NCBI RefSeq assembly: GCF_036203305.1
Contig: NZ_CP108131.1
Span: 7,254,001 to 7,318,000, forward strand
DNA: 64,000 nt
Direction: 5' to 3'
From: Streptomyces sp. NBC_00190
Lineage (GTDB): Bacteria > Actinomycetota > Actinomycetes > Streptomycetales > Streptomycetaceae
Shown here: one piece after another, positions 28,948 to 36,582 of the stretch
How the letters are laid out: each line of letters starts with the position of its first letter
How positions within the stretch are numbered: position 1 is the first letter of the stretch
Made by a program: the position numbers and the translations under genes
The notes under the pieces: model-generated
What the model was told of the DNA's origin: nothing
Seen by the model: only the letters and a program-made list of their open reading frames with translations
Databases searched by the model: none

Positions 28948-29283
28948 CTAGGGGTGGCCGGTGGCGCGGAGGTCCGCCAGGAGTTCGGCTTGGCCTTGGA
29001 GGACGCCGGAAAGGATGCCTCTGGCGACCCGCAGCAGTTCAGCGATCTGGGGGTGGGTGAGGCTGTAGTAGACGTTGGAGCCTTCGCGGCGGGTGACCAC
29101 CAGGTTGGCCTTGCGCAGGACGGCCAGCTGCTGGGAGAGGCTCGCGGCCTCCACTCCGACCTCGGGGAGCATCTCGGCGACCGCGTGCTCGCGGACGGAC
29201 AGGAGTTCCAGGACGCGGATGCGGACCGGGTGCCCCAGCGTTTTGAAGAACTCCGCCTTGAGCTGGTACAGCGGTGTGCTCAC
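28948..29283 (-). CDS. ArsR/SmtB-family repressor (first of two)
   Basis: 111-residue winged-helix repressor: FFKTLGHPVRIRVLELL, the recognition helix AASLSQQLAVLRKANLV and a beta-wing TRREGSNVYYSL. It contains no Cys, so it cannot be an ArsR-type thiol/arsenite or SqrR-type persulfide switch; the signal is unknown. GTG 29283 follows AGGAG by 7 bases; longer upstream reading lacks family similarity. A palindrome ATTGCA-N6-TGCAA lies about 100 bp upstream. It is similar to the second ArsR at 32089, and the two probably recognise the same operator. Confidence 0.88.
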   Translation of the reverse strand: MSTPLYQLKAEFFKTLGHPVRIRVLELLSVREHAVAEMLPEVGVEAASLSQQLAVLRKANLVVTRREGSNVYYSLTHPQIAELLRVARGILSGVLQGQAELLADLRATGHP

Positions 29284-29381
29284 CTGGGTACTCCTGCCTT
29301 GACTGCCCATCGCATCCACCCGGAACCGTTCCTTCGTAGGAGCATCCGTCACGCCCCTCTTCACACCTTGTGACCTCCACA

Positions 29382-29399
29382 ATTGCAGATCCCTGCAAC
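29382..29399. promoter_or_regulatory. ArsR-type operator ATTGCA-N6-TGCAAC
   Basis: Inverted repeat ATTGCA GATCCC TGCAAC, about 100 bp upstream of the first arsR start. It shares arms and spacing with the two sites at 32525 and 32595. Confidence 0.7.
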
Positions 29400-29467
29400 T
29401 CCTGGGACCCCGGTGGGCGAGGTTCGTGACGTTCGGCCCCCCAGAGAGGTCGGTGCCGGTGCAGGTC

Positions 29468-29878
29468 TCAGGCGAGGGCGGGTTCCTCGGGGTCCTGCGC
29501 GGCGGTCCAGTCATCGGTGCTCCACTGCTCGACCGTGCCGTGGTCGCCGTGGGCAGCCAGGGCGGTGGCGAGGTCGCAGTGGACGGGGACGGGCGGGCAG
29601 GTGGCGTCGGGGACGAGGGAGCCGTCCGCGGGTATGGCCGCGAGTTCCAGGCGGCGACCGTGTCCGGCGAGGCGGCGTGCGGCCTGGGCGACGGCGATCT
29701 GCCCGCCGGCCGACCAGCCCAGCAGCCCGGTCAGGTCCAAGATGACCGGACCGGTGCCCCGGGCGACCGCCCAGCCGATGGCACCGGTGAACCGGTCCGT
29801 CGCGTCCGGGCCGAGATATCCCGCCAGGGACAGTACTCCCAGGTCCTGGCGGGCGGTGTAACGCCATTCGATCGTCAT
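29468..29878 (-). CDS. STAS-domain anti-anti-sigma-like protein
   Basis: 136-residue STAS protein (SpoIIAA/RsbV fold): VLSLAGYLGPDATDRF, then VILDLTGLLGWSAGGQIAV, where the Ser in GWSAGG is at the usual phosphoacceptor region, and a C-terminal extension rich in Asp/Thr. In this family the protein is phosphorylated by an RsbW-like kinase and releases sigma factor when dephosphorylated. The adjacent upstream gene encodes such a HATPase, but that gene is frameshifted here. The start is 17 bp past the HATPase stop in the restored frame. Confidence 0.82.
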   Translation of the reverse strand: MTIEWRYTARQDLGVLSLAGYLGPDATDRFTGAIGWAVARGTGPVILDLTGLLGWSAGGQIAVAQAARRLAGHGRRLELAAIPADGSLVPDATCPPVPVHCDLATALAAHGDHGTVEQWSTDDWTAAQDPEEPALA

Positions 29879-29894
29879 GGTCAGCTCCTCGGCT

Positions 29895-30297
29895 TCATAG
29901 GGGGAAAGTGATCCAGATGGCCTTGCCGCGCCCGTCCGTATCGGTGCGCAGGACGGCGGTGCCGCCGAGCTCCATCGTCATTTCGACCACCATGGCCAGG
30001 CCGCTGCCCGGGGCGCTCGTACGCCCCGAAGAGGGCCGGCCGGTAGGGGTGGCGGTCGTGGACGGCGAACGCGAACGCCCCCGGTCCGTGCGCGTAGGTG
30101 ACCGTGATGGTCGGGGAAAGGGCGGCGGCGTGGCGGACGGCGTTGGTGACCAGCTCGGACAGGATCAGCAACGCCGGGCCCACGCTCGGATGCCGCAGCC
30201 CCACGCCGCACTCCACGAGGACGAGTTCGGTGGTCTCGCGGGCGATGCGGACGGCCGAGCCCATCGCGGGTACGTCCAGTACGTGCCGGTAGGGCAT
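29895..30297 (-). pseudogene. RsbW-like HATPase_c anti-sigma factor kinase, frameshifted
   Basis: The N-terminal two thirds read as a histidine-kinase-like ATPase (AVRIARETTELVLVECG, N-box ILSELVTNAVRHA, FAVHDRHPYRPALFG). The C-terminal G-box and end (APGSGLAMVVEMTMELGGTA then GRGKAIWITFPL) are in another frame. Deleting one base from the CCCC run at 30024-30027 (GGGG on the coding strand) joins them perfectly. This is either a real +1 frameshift, possibly phase-variable, or a sequencing error in a homopolymer. As written the protein would lose its ATP-lid region. ATG 30297 is used; a GTG at 30318 is an alternative. Confidence 0.75.
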
Positions 30298-30358
30298 CGT
30301 CTGGCCTTGGAGGCTCACAGGCCCGCCCCCGTCACGGTGCGGGCCAGGCGGAACCCGG

Positions 30359-32092
30359 TCATCGTGCGGCCTTCCGGGTGCGGTGCGGTCGGTGACGGAT
30401 ACCGGCCAGCAGCCCCGCCTGCTCCAGGTGTTTGCGGGCCCCGGCGATCGCCTCCGGGGTGGTGGCGTAATCACAGCCCTCCGGGCGCAGCAGGTCCAGG
30501 GCGCCGACGGCGTCCAGGGCCTGGCGCTGGCCGGGCCGGATGCCGGAGGCGAGGACGGCGATGCCGCGCCGGTTCAGCTTCTCCACGGCGTCCTTGAGGA
30601 CGAGGGCGCCGGTGGCGTCCAGGGCGGTCACCCTCGACATGCGCAGGATGACGACCTTCACGTCGGCGACCTCGGAGAGTTCGAGGAGGAAGCGGTGGGC
30701 GCCGGCGAAGAAGAGGGGGCCGTCGATGCGGTAGGCGACGATGTGCTCCGCCAGGAGGGCGTGTTCCTCGTCGCTGTGCTCTCCGGGCAGGTCCGGGCGG
30801 AAGTCGACCTGCTCCATCCGCGCCTGACCCGCGACCGCCTTCAAGGCGAGCGCCCCCGCGACGACGAGGCCGATGATCACGGCGTAGACGAGGTCGAGGA
30901 CCAGGGTCGCCGCAGCGGTCAGAACCAGTACGACCGCGTCCGCGCGGGTCGCCTTCACCATCGCGCGGAGCGAGCCGACCTCGACCATCCGGATTGCCGT
31001 CGCCAGCAGCACCCCCGCCAGGGCGGCGAGGGGGATCTCCGAGACGAGGGGTGCGGCGGCGAACACGATCACCGCGAGCACGGCGGCGTGGGTGAGGGCG
31101 GCCAGCCGGGAGGACGCGCCGGTGCGGACGTTGACCGCGGTCCGGGCGATGGCAGCGGTGGAGGGTACGCCGCCGAGCAGGGGGGCTGCGAGGTTGGCGA
31201 TGCCCTGCCCGAACAGCTCCTTGTCCGGATCGTGTTTCTGCCCCACGGTCATCCCGTCCGCGACGGTGGCCGACAGCAGCGACTCCAGGGCTGCCAAGGC
31301 GGCCACCGCAACGGCGGGAGCCAGCAGGGAGCCGAGTGCCGAGACGTCGAGGAAGGCGAGGGAGGGGGCGGGGAGCCCGGAGGGCAGGTTCCCGATCGGG
31401 GCCGCCGCGTCCAGATGGAAGAGCTTCGCGACCACGGTCGCGGCGGTCACCGCGACGATGGAGAACGGGACCGTCGGCTTCCACCGGGCCCCCACCAGCA
31501 TCACCGCCGCGACGGAGAGGGAGAAGCCGATCGCGGTCCAGTTCGGGAATGCCACGAAATCCACGAGCGCCCGCCAGGCCACCAGCAGGACCTTCTCGCC
31601 CTCGGGCTTCGCCACCCCGAGCGCGTTGGGTATCTGCTGAAGGCCGATCACGCACGCGATACCGAGGGTGAACCCCTCCACCACGGGCGCCGGCACGTAC
31701 CGCACGTACTGCCCGGCGCGAAGGAGGGCGAGGCCGATCAGCAGGACACCGGCCATGAAGCCCACGGTCAGGACACCGCCGGGCCCGTACTGGGCCACGA
31801 TCGGCACCAGGACCACGGTCATCGCACCCGTCGGACCGGACACCTGGAGGTTCGACCCGCCGAACAGGGCGGCAAGAGCGCCCGCGACCACTGCGGTAGC
31901 GAGTCCGGCCTCCGCGCCCAGCCCCGAGGAGACCCCGAAGCCGAGCGCCAGCGGGAGGGCGACGACCGCCACGGTCAGTCCGGCCAGGAGGTCCCGGCGG
32001 GGACTGCGGCCCATGACCGCGAAGTCGGCCTGGGCAGGCAGCACCGATCGGACCCGGCCGAGCACGGATGTCAGCACGGCGTTCACGCTCAC
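30359..32092 (-). CDS. SulP-family anion permease with STAS domain
   Basis: 577-residue SLC26/SulP transporter: ten or more hydrophobic helices including RRDLLAGLTVAVVALPLALG, SGPTGAMTVVLVPIV and GIANLAAPLLGGVPSTAAIART, then a C-terminal cytoplasmic STAS domain (about 450-560, VKVVILRMSRVTALDATGA). Members carry sulfate, bicarbonate or other anions. The GTG start overlaps the stop of the upstream arsR gene (GTGA), so it is the direct regulatory target. In this neighbourhood sulfate is an attractive substrate, but bicarbonate cannot be excluded. Confidence 0.9.
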   Translation of the reverse strand: MSVNAVLTSVLGRVRSVLPAQADFAVMGRSPRRDLLAGLTVAVVALPLALGFGVSSGLGAEAGLATAVVAGALAALFGGSNLQVSGPTGAMTVVLVPIVAQYGPGGVLTVGFMAGVLLIGLALLRAGQYVRYVPAPVVEGFTLGIACVIGLQQIPNALGVAKPEGEKVLLVAWRALVDFVAFPNWTAIGFSLSVAAVMLVGARWKPTVPFSIVAVTAATVVAKLFHLDAAAPIGNLPSGLPAPSLAFLDVSALGSLLAPAVAVAALAALESLLSATVADGMTVGQKHDPDKELFGQGIANLAAPLLGGVPSTAAIARTAVNVRTGASSRLAALTHAAVLAVIVFAAAPLVSEIPLAALAGVLLATAIRMVEVGSLRAMVKATRADAVVLVLTAAATLVLDLVYAVIIGLVVAGALALKAVAGQARMEQVDFRPDLPGEHSDEEHALLAEHIVAYRIDGPLFFAGAHRFLLELSEVADVKVVILRMSRVTALDATGALVLKDAVEKLNRRGIAVLASGIRPGQRQALDAVGALDLLRPEGCDYATTPEAIAGARKHLEQAGLLAGIRHRPHRTRKAAR

Positions 32093-32430
32093 GGCGCCGG
32101 GACCTCGGAATAGCGCAGCTCCTCCAGCAGCTCGCTCTGCCCGGTCAGCACCTCGGTCAGGATGCGCCGTGCCGCCCGCATCAGCTGCGCGACGTCCCCG
32201 CCCGCCAGCTCGTAGACCACCGTCGAGCCGTCACGGACCGAGGTGACGATCCCCGAGCGGCGCAGCACCGCGAGCTGCTGCGACAGGGCGGAAGGCTCTA
32301 CCTCGATCGCGGCCAGCAGGCCGCGTACCGGCATCGGCCCGTCCTGCAGCAGCTCCAGCACCCTTATCCGCACCGGGTGCCCGAGCATGCGGAAGAACTC
32401 GGCCTTGGCCTGGTACAGCGGAACCGGCAC
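32089..32430 (-). CDS. ArsR/SmtB-family repressor (second of two), coupled to SulP gene
   Basis: 113-residue winged-helix repressor similar along its length to the one at 28948: PLYQAKAEFFRMLGHPVRIR, the recognition helix PSALSQQLAVLRRSGIV, a wing SVRDGSTVVYEL. It has no Cys. GTG 32430 has AAGGG about 9 bases upstream. Its stop overlaps the SulP start. The 258-bp upstream region carries two perfect TTGCA-N6-TGCAA palindromes and lies between this gene and the divergent PhnA-like gene, so both directions may be repressed. Confidence 0.88.
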   Translation of the reverse strand: MPVPLYQAKAEFFRMLGHPVRIRVLELLQDGPMPVRGLLAAIEVEPSALSQQLAVLRRSGIVTSVRDGSTVVYELAGGDVAQLMRAARRILTEVLTGQSELLEELRYSEVPAP

Positions 32431-32524
32431 GGTCTCGCACCCTTCTCACCACCCCGAGCGGCGGGGCACATGTCTGGTGCTGTGCCCGCGGCTACCTACG
32501 GGCACAACGCCTATAGCATCTATG

Positions 32525-32546
32525 AAATTGCAGACTTTTGCAATTT
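32525..32546. promoter_or_regulatory. ArsR-type operator, 8-bp arms
   Basis: Perfect inverted repeat AAATTGCA-GACTTT-TGCAATTT, in unusually AT-rich sequence about 95 bp upstream of the second arsR. Same core as 29382 and 32595. Confidence 0.78.
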
Positions 32547-32594
32547 GTAGATACTGCGATCAGTCCGTGCTGCGGCGTCCTGAGGATGTAGCGA

Positions 32595-32612
32595 ATTGCA
32601 GAAGTTTGCAAT
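32595..32612. promoter_or_regulatory. ArsR-type operator, second copy
   Basis: ATTGCA-GAAGTT-TGCAAT, 68 bp from the copy at 32527 measured between identical arm positions, and 77 bp before the PhnA-like start. Confidence 0.78.
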
Positions 32613-32688
32613 CTGGATATCCTGGTTCCCTGATCGCGCGCGGGTGCCTCCAGTGCTCCGCGCGTACGCACAAGCTAGGACAGAACTG

Positions 32689-33048
32689 ATGACGGCGAGC
32701 CTGCCCCCGTGCCCGAAGTGCTCCAGTGAGTACACCTACGAGATGAACGCTCTGATGGTCTGCCCGGAGTGCGCCCACGAGTGGGTTCCGGCCGCGGCCG
32801 GGGCGGATGACGCGAGCGCCCCCGGCGAGCGGGTGATCAAGGACGCCGTCGGGAACGTGCTGAACGACGGCGACACCGTGACCGTCGTCAAGGCCCTCAA
32901 GGTCAAGGGAAGCCCGTCGGGGATCAAGGCGGGCACCAAGGTGCGCAACATCCGCCTCGTCGACGGGGTCGACGGCCACGACATCGACTGCAAGATCGAC
33001 GGATTCGGCGCCATGCAGCTCAAGTCGAGCGTGGTCAAGAAGGCCTGA
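32689..33048 (+). CDS. PhnA/YjdM-like zinc-ribbon protein
   Basis: 119 residues: an N-terminal zinc ribbon (CPKC at 8-11 and CPEC about 17 residues later) followed by the PhnA C-terminal beta domain ([35 protein letters not shown]). The family was named for alkylphosphonate use, but its biochemical role is not settled. ATG 32689 follows AGGA by 8 bases. It is divergent from the arsR-SulP operon with ArsR-type palindromes between, and a strong terminator follows. Confidence 0.88.
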   Translation: MTASLPPCPKCSSEYTYEMNALMVCPECAHEWVPAAAGADDASAPGERVIKDAVGNVLNDGDTVTVVKALKVKGSPSGIKAGTKVRNIRLVDGVDGHDIDCKIDGFGAMQLKSSVVKKA

Positions 33049-33055
33049 CCGCTGT

Positions 33056-33079
33056 CGGCCGGGGGACCGCCCCCGGCCG
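33056..33079. terminator. Stem-loop between convergent genes
   Basis: A perfect 10-bp stem CGGCCGGGGG / CCCCCGGCCG with 4-base loop ACCG, 8 bp past the PhnA-like stop and just beyond the stop of the convergent gene at 33085. Probably bidirectional. Confidence 0.75.
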
Positions 33080-33084
33080 GCGCC

Positions 33085-33504
33085 TTACCACGGGAAAGGG
33101 GCGAGGTCGGGCTCGATCCAGTCCGTCTTCGCCTGCGAGGAGGCCAGCGTCGACGGGCGGTAGAAGCGGGCCGTCAGGAGTCGCTTGTCGAGCAGGGCGG
33201 GATGGTGGTCGGCGAACGCGGTGAAGCCGTCTTCGCCGTGTTCGGCCGCGTGGTGACCGACCAGCTCCACCCAGGCCCGGCTGACACTGGCGTGGTACTT
33301 CTGAGGCGCCCCCGCATAGCGGGCGGTGCGCTGGATGCCGTCGCTGACCAGGCCGATTGCCGCGAGCACACCGACCCGCCGCACGGCCAGCCACGTCAGA
33401 TGGACATGTTCCCGGTGGCCGAACCGCTCGGCGGTCGCCATCACTTCGGCCAGCAAGGCTTCGAAGTCGGGCGCGTCGGCGGCGTGCGGGGGGTGAGCGG
33501 TCAT
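33085..33504 (-). CDS. Conserved actinobacterial protein of unknown function
   Basis: 139 residues, helical, with a histidine-rich start to the core (RFGHREHVHLTWLAVRR) and AGAPQKYHASVSRAWVELVG, ending EPDLAPFPW. I know similar small proteins in streptomycetes but no function. The conserved His and Glu suggest metal binding. Its ATG overlaps the stop of the MarR-type gene upstream (ATGA), so it is probably co-regulated with it. Confidence 0.7.
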   Translation of the reverse strand: MTAHPPHAADAPDFEALLAEVMATAERFGHREHVHLTWLAVRRVGVLAAIGLVSDGIQRTARYAGAPQKYHASVSRAWVELVGHHAAEHGEDGFTAFADHHPALLDKRLLTARFYRPSTLASSQAKTDWIEPDLAPFPW

Positions 33505-33935
33505 GAGGGCACCTCCGTCAGGGCTTGCAGGGCAGCGCGCAGGCCTGCGATCGCATCCGCCGGCAGGCCGTCGAGCGCGCGGTGCTCCAGATCGGCGATC
33601 GCCTGACGGATCGTGGTGGCGGTCAGCTGTCCGGACGGGGTGAGTGCGATGAGCACCTTGCGGCGGTCTCCCGGGCTGGCGCCGCGGGTGATGTGGCCGC
33701 GTCGTTCCAGGCGGTCCAGGACGCTGGTCAGCGTGGTGGGGCGGGTGCCCACGGCCGCGCCGAGTTCGGACACGGTCCGGCCGCGGCCGTCGGCCAGGTT
33801 GGCCAGTGCGTTGATCTCGGAGGCGGTCAGGTCCAGGTCGACGAGCTCTGCGGCAAGCACGTGCAGGGTGGCGTGGGTGGCCCGCTGCAGAGCAAGCAGG
33901 GCCGACCACTCGGATGGCACGGATTCGGACTTCAC
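33501..33935 (-). CDS. MarR-family transcriptional regulator
   Basis: 144-residue winged-helix MarR protein: LTASEINALANLADGRGRTV, recognition helix RPTTLTSVLDRLERRGHITR, wing GDRRKVLIALTPSG. GTG 33935 is used because no better start exists; the AGG 12 bases upstream is weak. It is coupled to the downstream His-rich protein, its likely target, together with itself. The ligand is unknown. Confidence 0.85.
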   Translation of the reverse strand: MKSESVPSEWSALLALQRATHATLHVLAAELVDLDLTASEINALANLADGRGRTVSELGAAVGTRPTTLTSVLDRLERRGHITRGASPGDRRKVLIALTPSGQLTATTIRQAIADLEHRALDGLPADAIAGLRAALQALTEVPS

Positions 33936-34237
33936 GATTTCGTATTACCTGCTGCAAGCCGAAGCTGCGTGCGGGCGACGGTGCCGGTGGGGGCGAGCGG
34001 CAGCGGCGAAACGCCGTCGCGGGCGAACGGGCGTGCCGGGGCCGGTCGCGGTGACTTGCGGGGCGGGCGGCCTGCCGCATGTTCGCGCTGAGCGCCGGCC
34101 GGGACCGGTGCGAGTCCTCCACCGGGAACCTGACGCAACCCTGGCTGATCCCTCGTCAGCGGTGGTTGCTATTGCGGCAGGTGAGCGGTTACGGTCACGC
34201 TCGGATGGTCAGCGCTTGGAGTCCTGGAGTGTATGCG
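33936..34237. other. Intergenic region upstream of cassette B
   Basis: 302 bp between divergent marR and cassette B regulator genes. The right end carries the promoter at 34166-34195. The left part is GC-rich and shows no supported gene. Confidence 0.5.
34166..34195 (+). promoter_or_regulatory. Promoter of cassette B regulator, shared with cassette C
   Basis: TTGCTA and TACGGT separated by 18 bp, 42 bp before the GTG start. The same arrangement, including the flanking GTGAGCGGTTACGGTCA sequence, precedes the cassette C regulator (GTGAACGGCTACGGTCA). Conservation between the two copies is the main evidence. Confidence 0.6.
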
Positions 34238-34981
34238 GTGAGTGACAGGTCTGCTCCGGATCCGGTGAGCACCGTTCGACGCATCGTGGCCATCCTCGAC
34301 CGGGTCGGCCGTGATCGCGAGGAGGTGCTGCGGGTCGAGGGCGAGAGCGGGCTCTCGTACGCTTCCGGATTGCCGGCGCAGGACGTCGAGGCTTTGCTGC
34401 GCGGCGATCGGGCGCTGTCCGACACGGCCGTCGGCCTCGGGGCGGACCCGGTGGAGGTGCGCCGTCGGCGGGTGGTCGAGCGGATCCTCTTCTTGCGCGC
34501 CACGCGCCTGCTGCGCCTGCCCTACGGGCAGTGCCGGATCTATTCGCTGGCGGAGATCGCGGCCGGCGCGGGCACGAGCGCGCAGTGGCTCGACAAGATG
34601 ATCAAGACGGGCAGAGTCCCGAACCTCGACCACGCGGATGGGATCGCGAGGTTCTTCGGGGAGCGGATCGATTTTCTGGTGGACCCGCCCGCCGAGGCGC
34701 TGGATCGTGTGCTGCAGCGCATTCACGTGGGCCTGCTGGAGCAGGCCGTGGAGCGGCAGGACGCTGACGTGCACAGGTTCAAGAACGCGGGCCCGGCCGA
34801 CGACGTGATGTCCGAGCTGGGCGTTGTCGGGAACGCGGCCCGGTGTTTGGCCGACGTACCCGATGAGACGGCCAAGCCGATCGTGGCGCTCATCGAATCG
34901 ATCGCACGACGGGCGCGTGAGGATCGGGCGCGGGAGATCCGCGATGCCTTGGACGCGCCGGGGGCGACGAAAGCGGAGTGA
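34238..34981 (+). CDS. XRE-like regulator (cassette B)
   Basis: 247-residue HTH protein. The N-terminal half has a leucine-rich helical region with the repeated motif RVEGESGLSYASGLPAQDVEALLRG; the HTH lies at about residues 105-150 (IYSLAEIAAGAGTSAQWLDK, then GIARFFGERIDFLV), followed by a helical C-terminal domain (VMSELGVVGNAARCLADVPDE). It is closely similar over its full length to the protein at 36583 and more distantly to the XRE protein at 11961. GTG 34238 follows GGAG by 8 bases. It probably controls the following genes. Confidence 0.78.
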   Translation: MSDRSAPDPVSTVRRIVAILDRVGRDREEVLRVEGESGLSYASGLPAQDVEALLRGDRALSDTAVGLGADPVEVRRRRVVERILFLRATRLLRLPYGQCRIYSLAEIAAGAGTSAQWLDKMIKTGRVPNLDHADGIARFFGERIDFLVDPPAEALDRVLQRIHVGLLEQAVERQDADVHRFKNAGPADDVMSELGVVGNAARCLADVPDETAKPIVALIESIARRAREDRAREIRDALDAPGATKAE

Positions 34982-35032
34982 GAGCGGTGTCGCGCTCCCG
35001 GAAGAACCGCGGTTCACTGGCATGATCTTGGA

Positions 35033-35230
35033 ATGATGCATGGGGGGCCGATGCGGCTGATGACCGAGGGTTTGCCCGATGGCGGGGTCAGCCGTTTCCG
35101 GATGAGACGTGACGGGACGCGATCCGCGTCAGCACTTCACAGGGAATTCCTGGCCCCGCTTGCGGGCGACATCGACGGCGCCGAACTCACCGGCGTGGCC
35201 GGCTGCATCTGGGCACCACTGGAAGGCTGA
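35033..35230 (+). pseudogene. Remnant of ImmA/IrrE-like gene (cassette B)
   Basis: A 65-codon frame ending TGVAGCIWAPLEG, matching the C-terminus of the cassette C protein (SGVAGRIWASLEG); both genes begin next to the shared DNA string ATGCATGGGGGGC. The central part with the HExxH zinc site is absent. Position between the regulator and the membrane protein also corresponds to the peptidase slot of cassette A. I read it as an internally deleted peptidase gene; it could still be translated as a short peptide. Confidence 0.6.
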
Positions 35231-35232
35231 CC

Positions 35233-36477
35233 GTGCAACAAGGTTTCAACTTGTATGTTCCCGCAGCCGCGTTGGGCGTCGTGCTGCTGGTCAAGCTTCC
35301 CGCCCTGGTGAGGGGGTGGCGCAGCCCTCTGGTCCGCACCGTCAACACTCTGATCTTTCTGCACTGCGCCGGATTCTTCTTCTCCGCCCCGCCCACCGTC
35401 ACGGTGGTCAACCGGGTCACCGGAGTCTGCAACTTCTCGGCTGTGCTGGTCCAATGCATCCTGTGCGCGTACGCGTGCACCTGCTTGGCTCTGATCGAGA
35501 ACTGGAGAGGGGACACGGAAGGCAGGGCGCATACCCGGCGGCGTGTGCGTCTCTGGATCCTGGGACACCTCCTCGTGGGCGTGGCGGTCATCAGCTGCTT
35601 CATCCTCGGCGACGCGCCGGACGAGAGGCAGCGCGACTTCGACACCTACTACGCCACCACCCCCTACATCAGCGAGATGTTGCTGCTCTATCTGCTCGCG
35701 AACATCGTGGCTGCGGCCGCTGCCACGATCGTGTGCTGGCGCTGGACGCTCGCCATCCGCAAAGAGACCCGGACGAACGGATCGTCCACGGCCGACGACT
35801 GGCTGCGGGCCGGGCTGTACGTGCTCGTCGCCGGGTTCCTGGCGAACCTCACCTACGGAGTGGTCAAACTGCTCGCCGTCGCCGCCCGCTGGACCGGACG
35901 GAACTGGGACGTACTCAACGATCGGGCCGCCTCGTTCAGTTCCATCGCAGCCGTCATCGTCACCCTTGGCTTCCTCCTGCCGATTTTCGGCCCCTGGTTC
36001 ACCGAACGCCTTGCCAAGCCCGTGAGTACGTTCCTCGCGCTCGCCCATCTGATGCGGGTCGTGCGCCCACCCGCCACCAGTGCCCCGGGCCCCCTCGCGC
36101 TGGCCACGCCCTGGTACGCCGGACCCGAGCAGCACCTGGTCAACCGCATGACGAACATCCAGGACTGCATACTCCAACTGCGCCCCTACTGCTCCGACGG
36201 GATACGCGAACTGGCCTACCGCGAGGCGGTTCTGAAGGGTGCGCGCCGGCCGGACGCCGTGGCGGCCGGCCTTGCCGCCATGCTGGAGGCAGCCGCTGAC
36301 GCCCGCGCACGCACCGCCCCGGTCGGCGACGACGAGAGCTGCCGTGCCGCCCACGCCCTGCGCTCGTCCGAGACCGAGTACTGCGACCTCCTGGTCCGCA
36401 TCTCCCGGGCTCTGCGGCTCCGGCCCCGCCACCGCGGCGCTGCACCCATGGCAGGGGCGCAGCGATCTCCGACGTAG
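35233..36477 (+). CDS. MAB_1171c-type seven-TM membrane protein (cassette B)
   Basis: 414 residues with about seven hydrophobic helices (LYVPAAALGVVLLVKLPALV, TLIFLHCAGFFFSAPP, NFSAVLVQCILCAYACTCLA, ILGHLLVGVAVISCFILG, MLLLYLLANIVAAAAATIV, AGLYVLVAGFLANLTYGVV, AAVIVTLGFLLPIFGPWF) and a C-terminal cytoplasmic region containing IQDCILQLRPYC. It corresponds to the cassette A protein at 9992. The GTG start lies 2 bp after the remnant peptidase stop. Function is unproven; annotation as a transporter is by family only. Confidence 0.8.
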   Translation: MQQGFNLYVPAAALGVVLLVKLPALVRGWRSPLVRTVNTLIFLHCAGFFFSAPPTVTVVNRVTGVCNFSAVLVQCILCAYACTCLALIENWRGDTEGRAHTRRRVRLWILGHLLVGVAVISCFILGDAPDERQRDFDTYYATTPYISEMLLLYLLANIVAAAAATIVCWRWTLAIRKETRTNGSSTADDWLRAGLYVLVAGFLANLTYGVVKLLAVAARWTGRNWDVLNDRAASFSSIAAVIVTLGFLLPIFGPWFTERLAKPVSTFLALAHLMRVVRPPATSAPGPLALATPWYAGPEQHLVNRMTNIQDCILQLRPYCSDGIRELAYREAVLKGARRPDAVAAGLAAMLEAAADARARTAPVGDDESCRAAHALRSSETEYCDLLVRISRALRLRPRHRGAAPMAGAQRSPT

Positions 36478-36507
36478 AATCTCTGGCTGAGAGCAGATCA
36501 TTCGTCG

Positions 36508-36537
36508 TTGCTCTCACGTTGCGTGAACGGCTACGGT
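36508..36537 (+). promoter_or_regulatory. Promoter of cassette C regulator
   Basis: TTGCTC and TACGGT with 18-bp spacing, 45 bp before the TTG start and homologous to the cassette B promoter. TGAGAGCA (36488-36495) and TGCTCTCA (36509-36516) form an inverted repeat overlapping the -35, a possible operator. Confidence 0.6.
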
Positions 36538-36582
36538 CAGAGCTCGAAACGTCAAGGCCGTCGGAGTCCGTGGGAGCAAGCG

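Noticed and set aside
28948..32430. The two ArsR proteins as SqrR/BigR-type sulfide sensors
   Set aside because: Both lack cysteine entirely, so the dithiol switch of SqrR/BigR is impossible.
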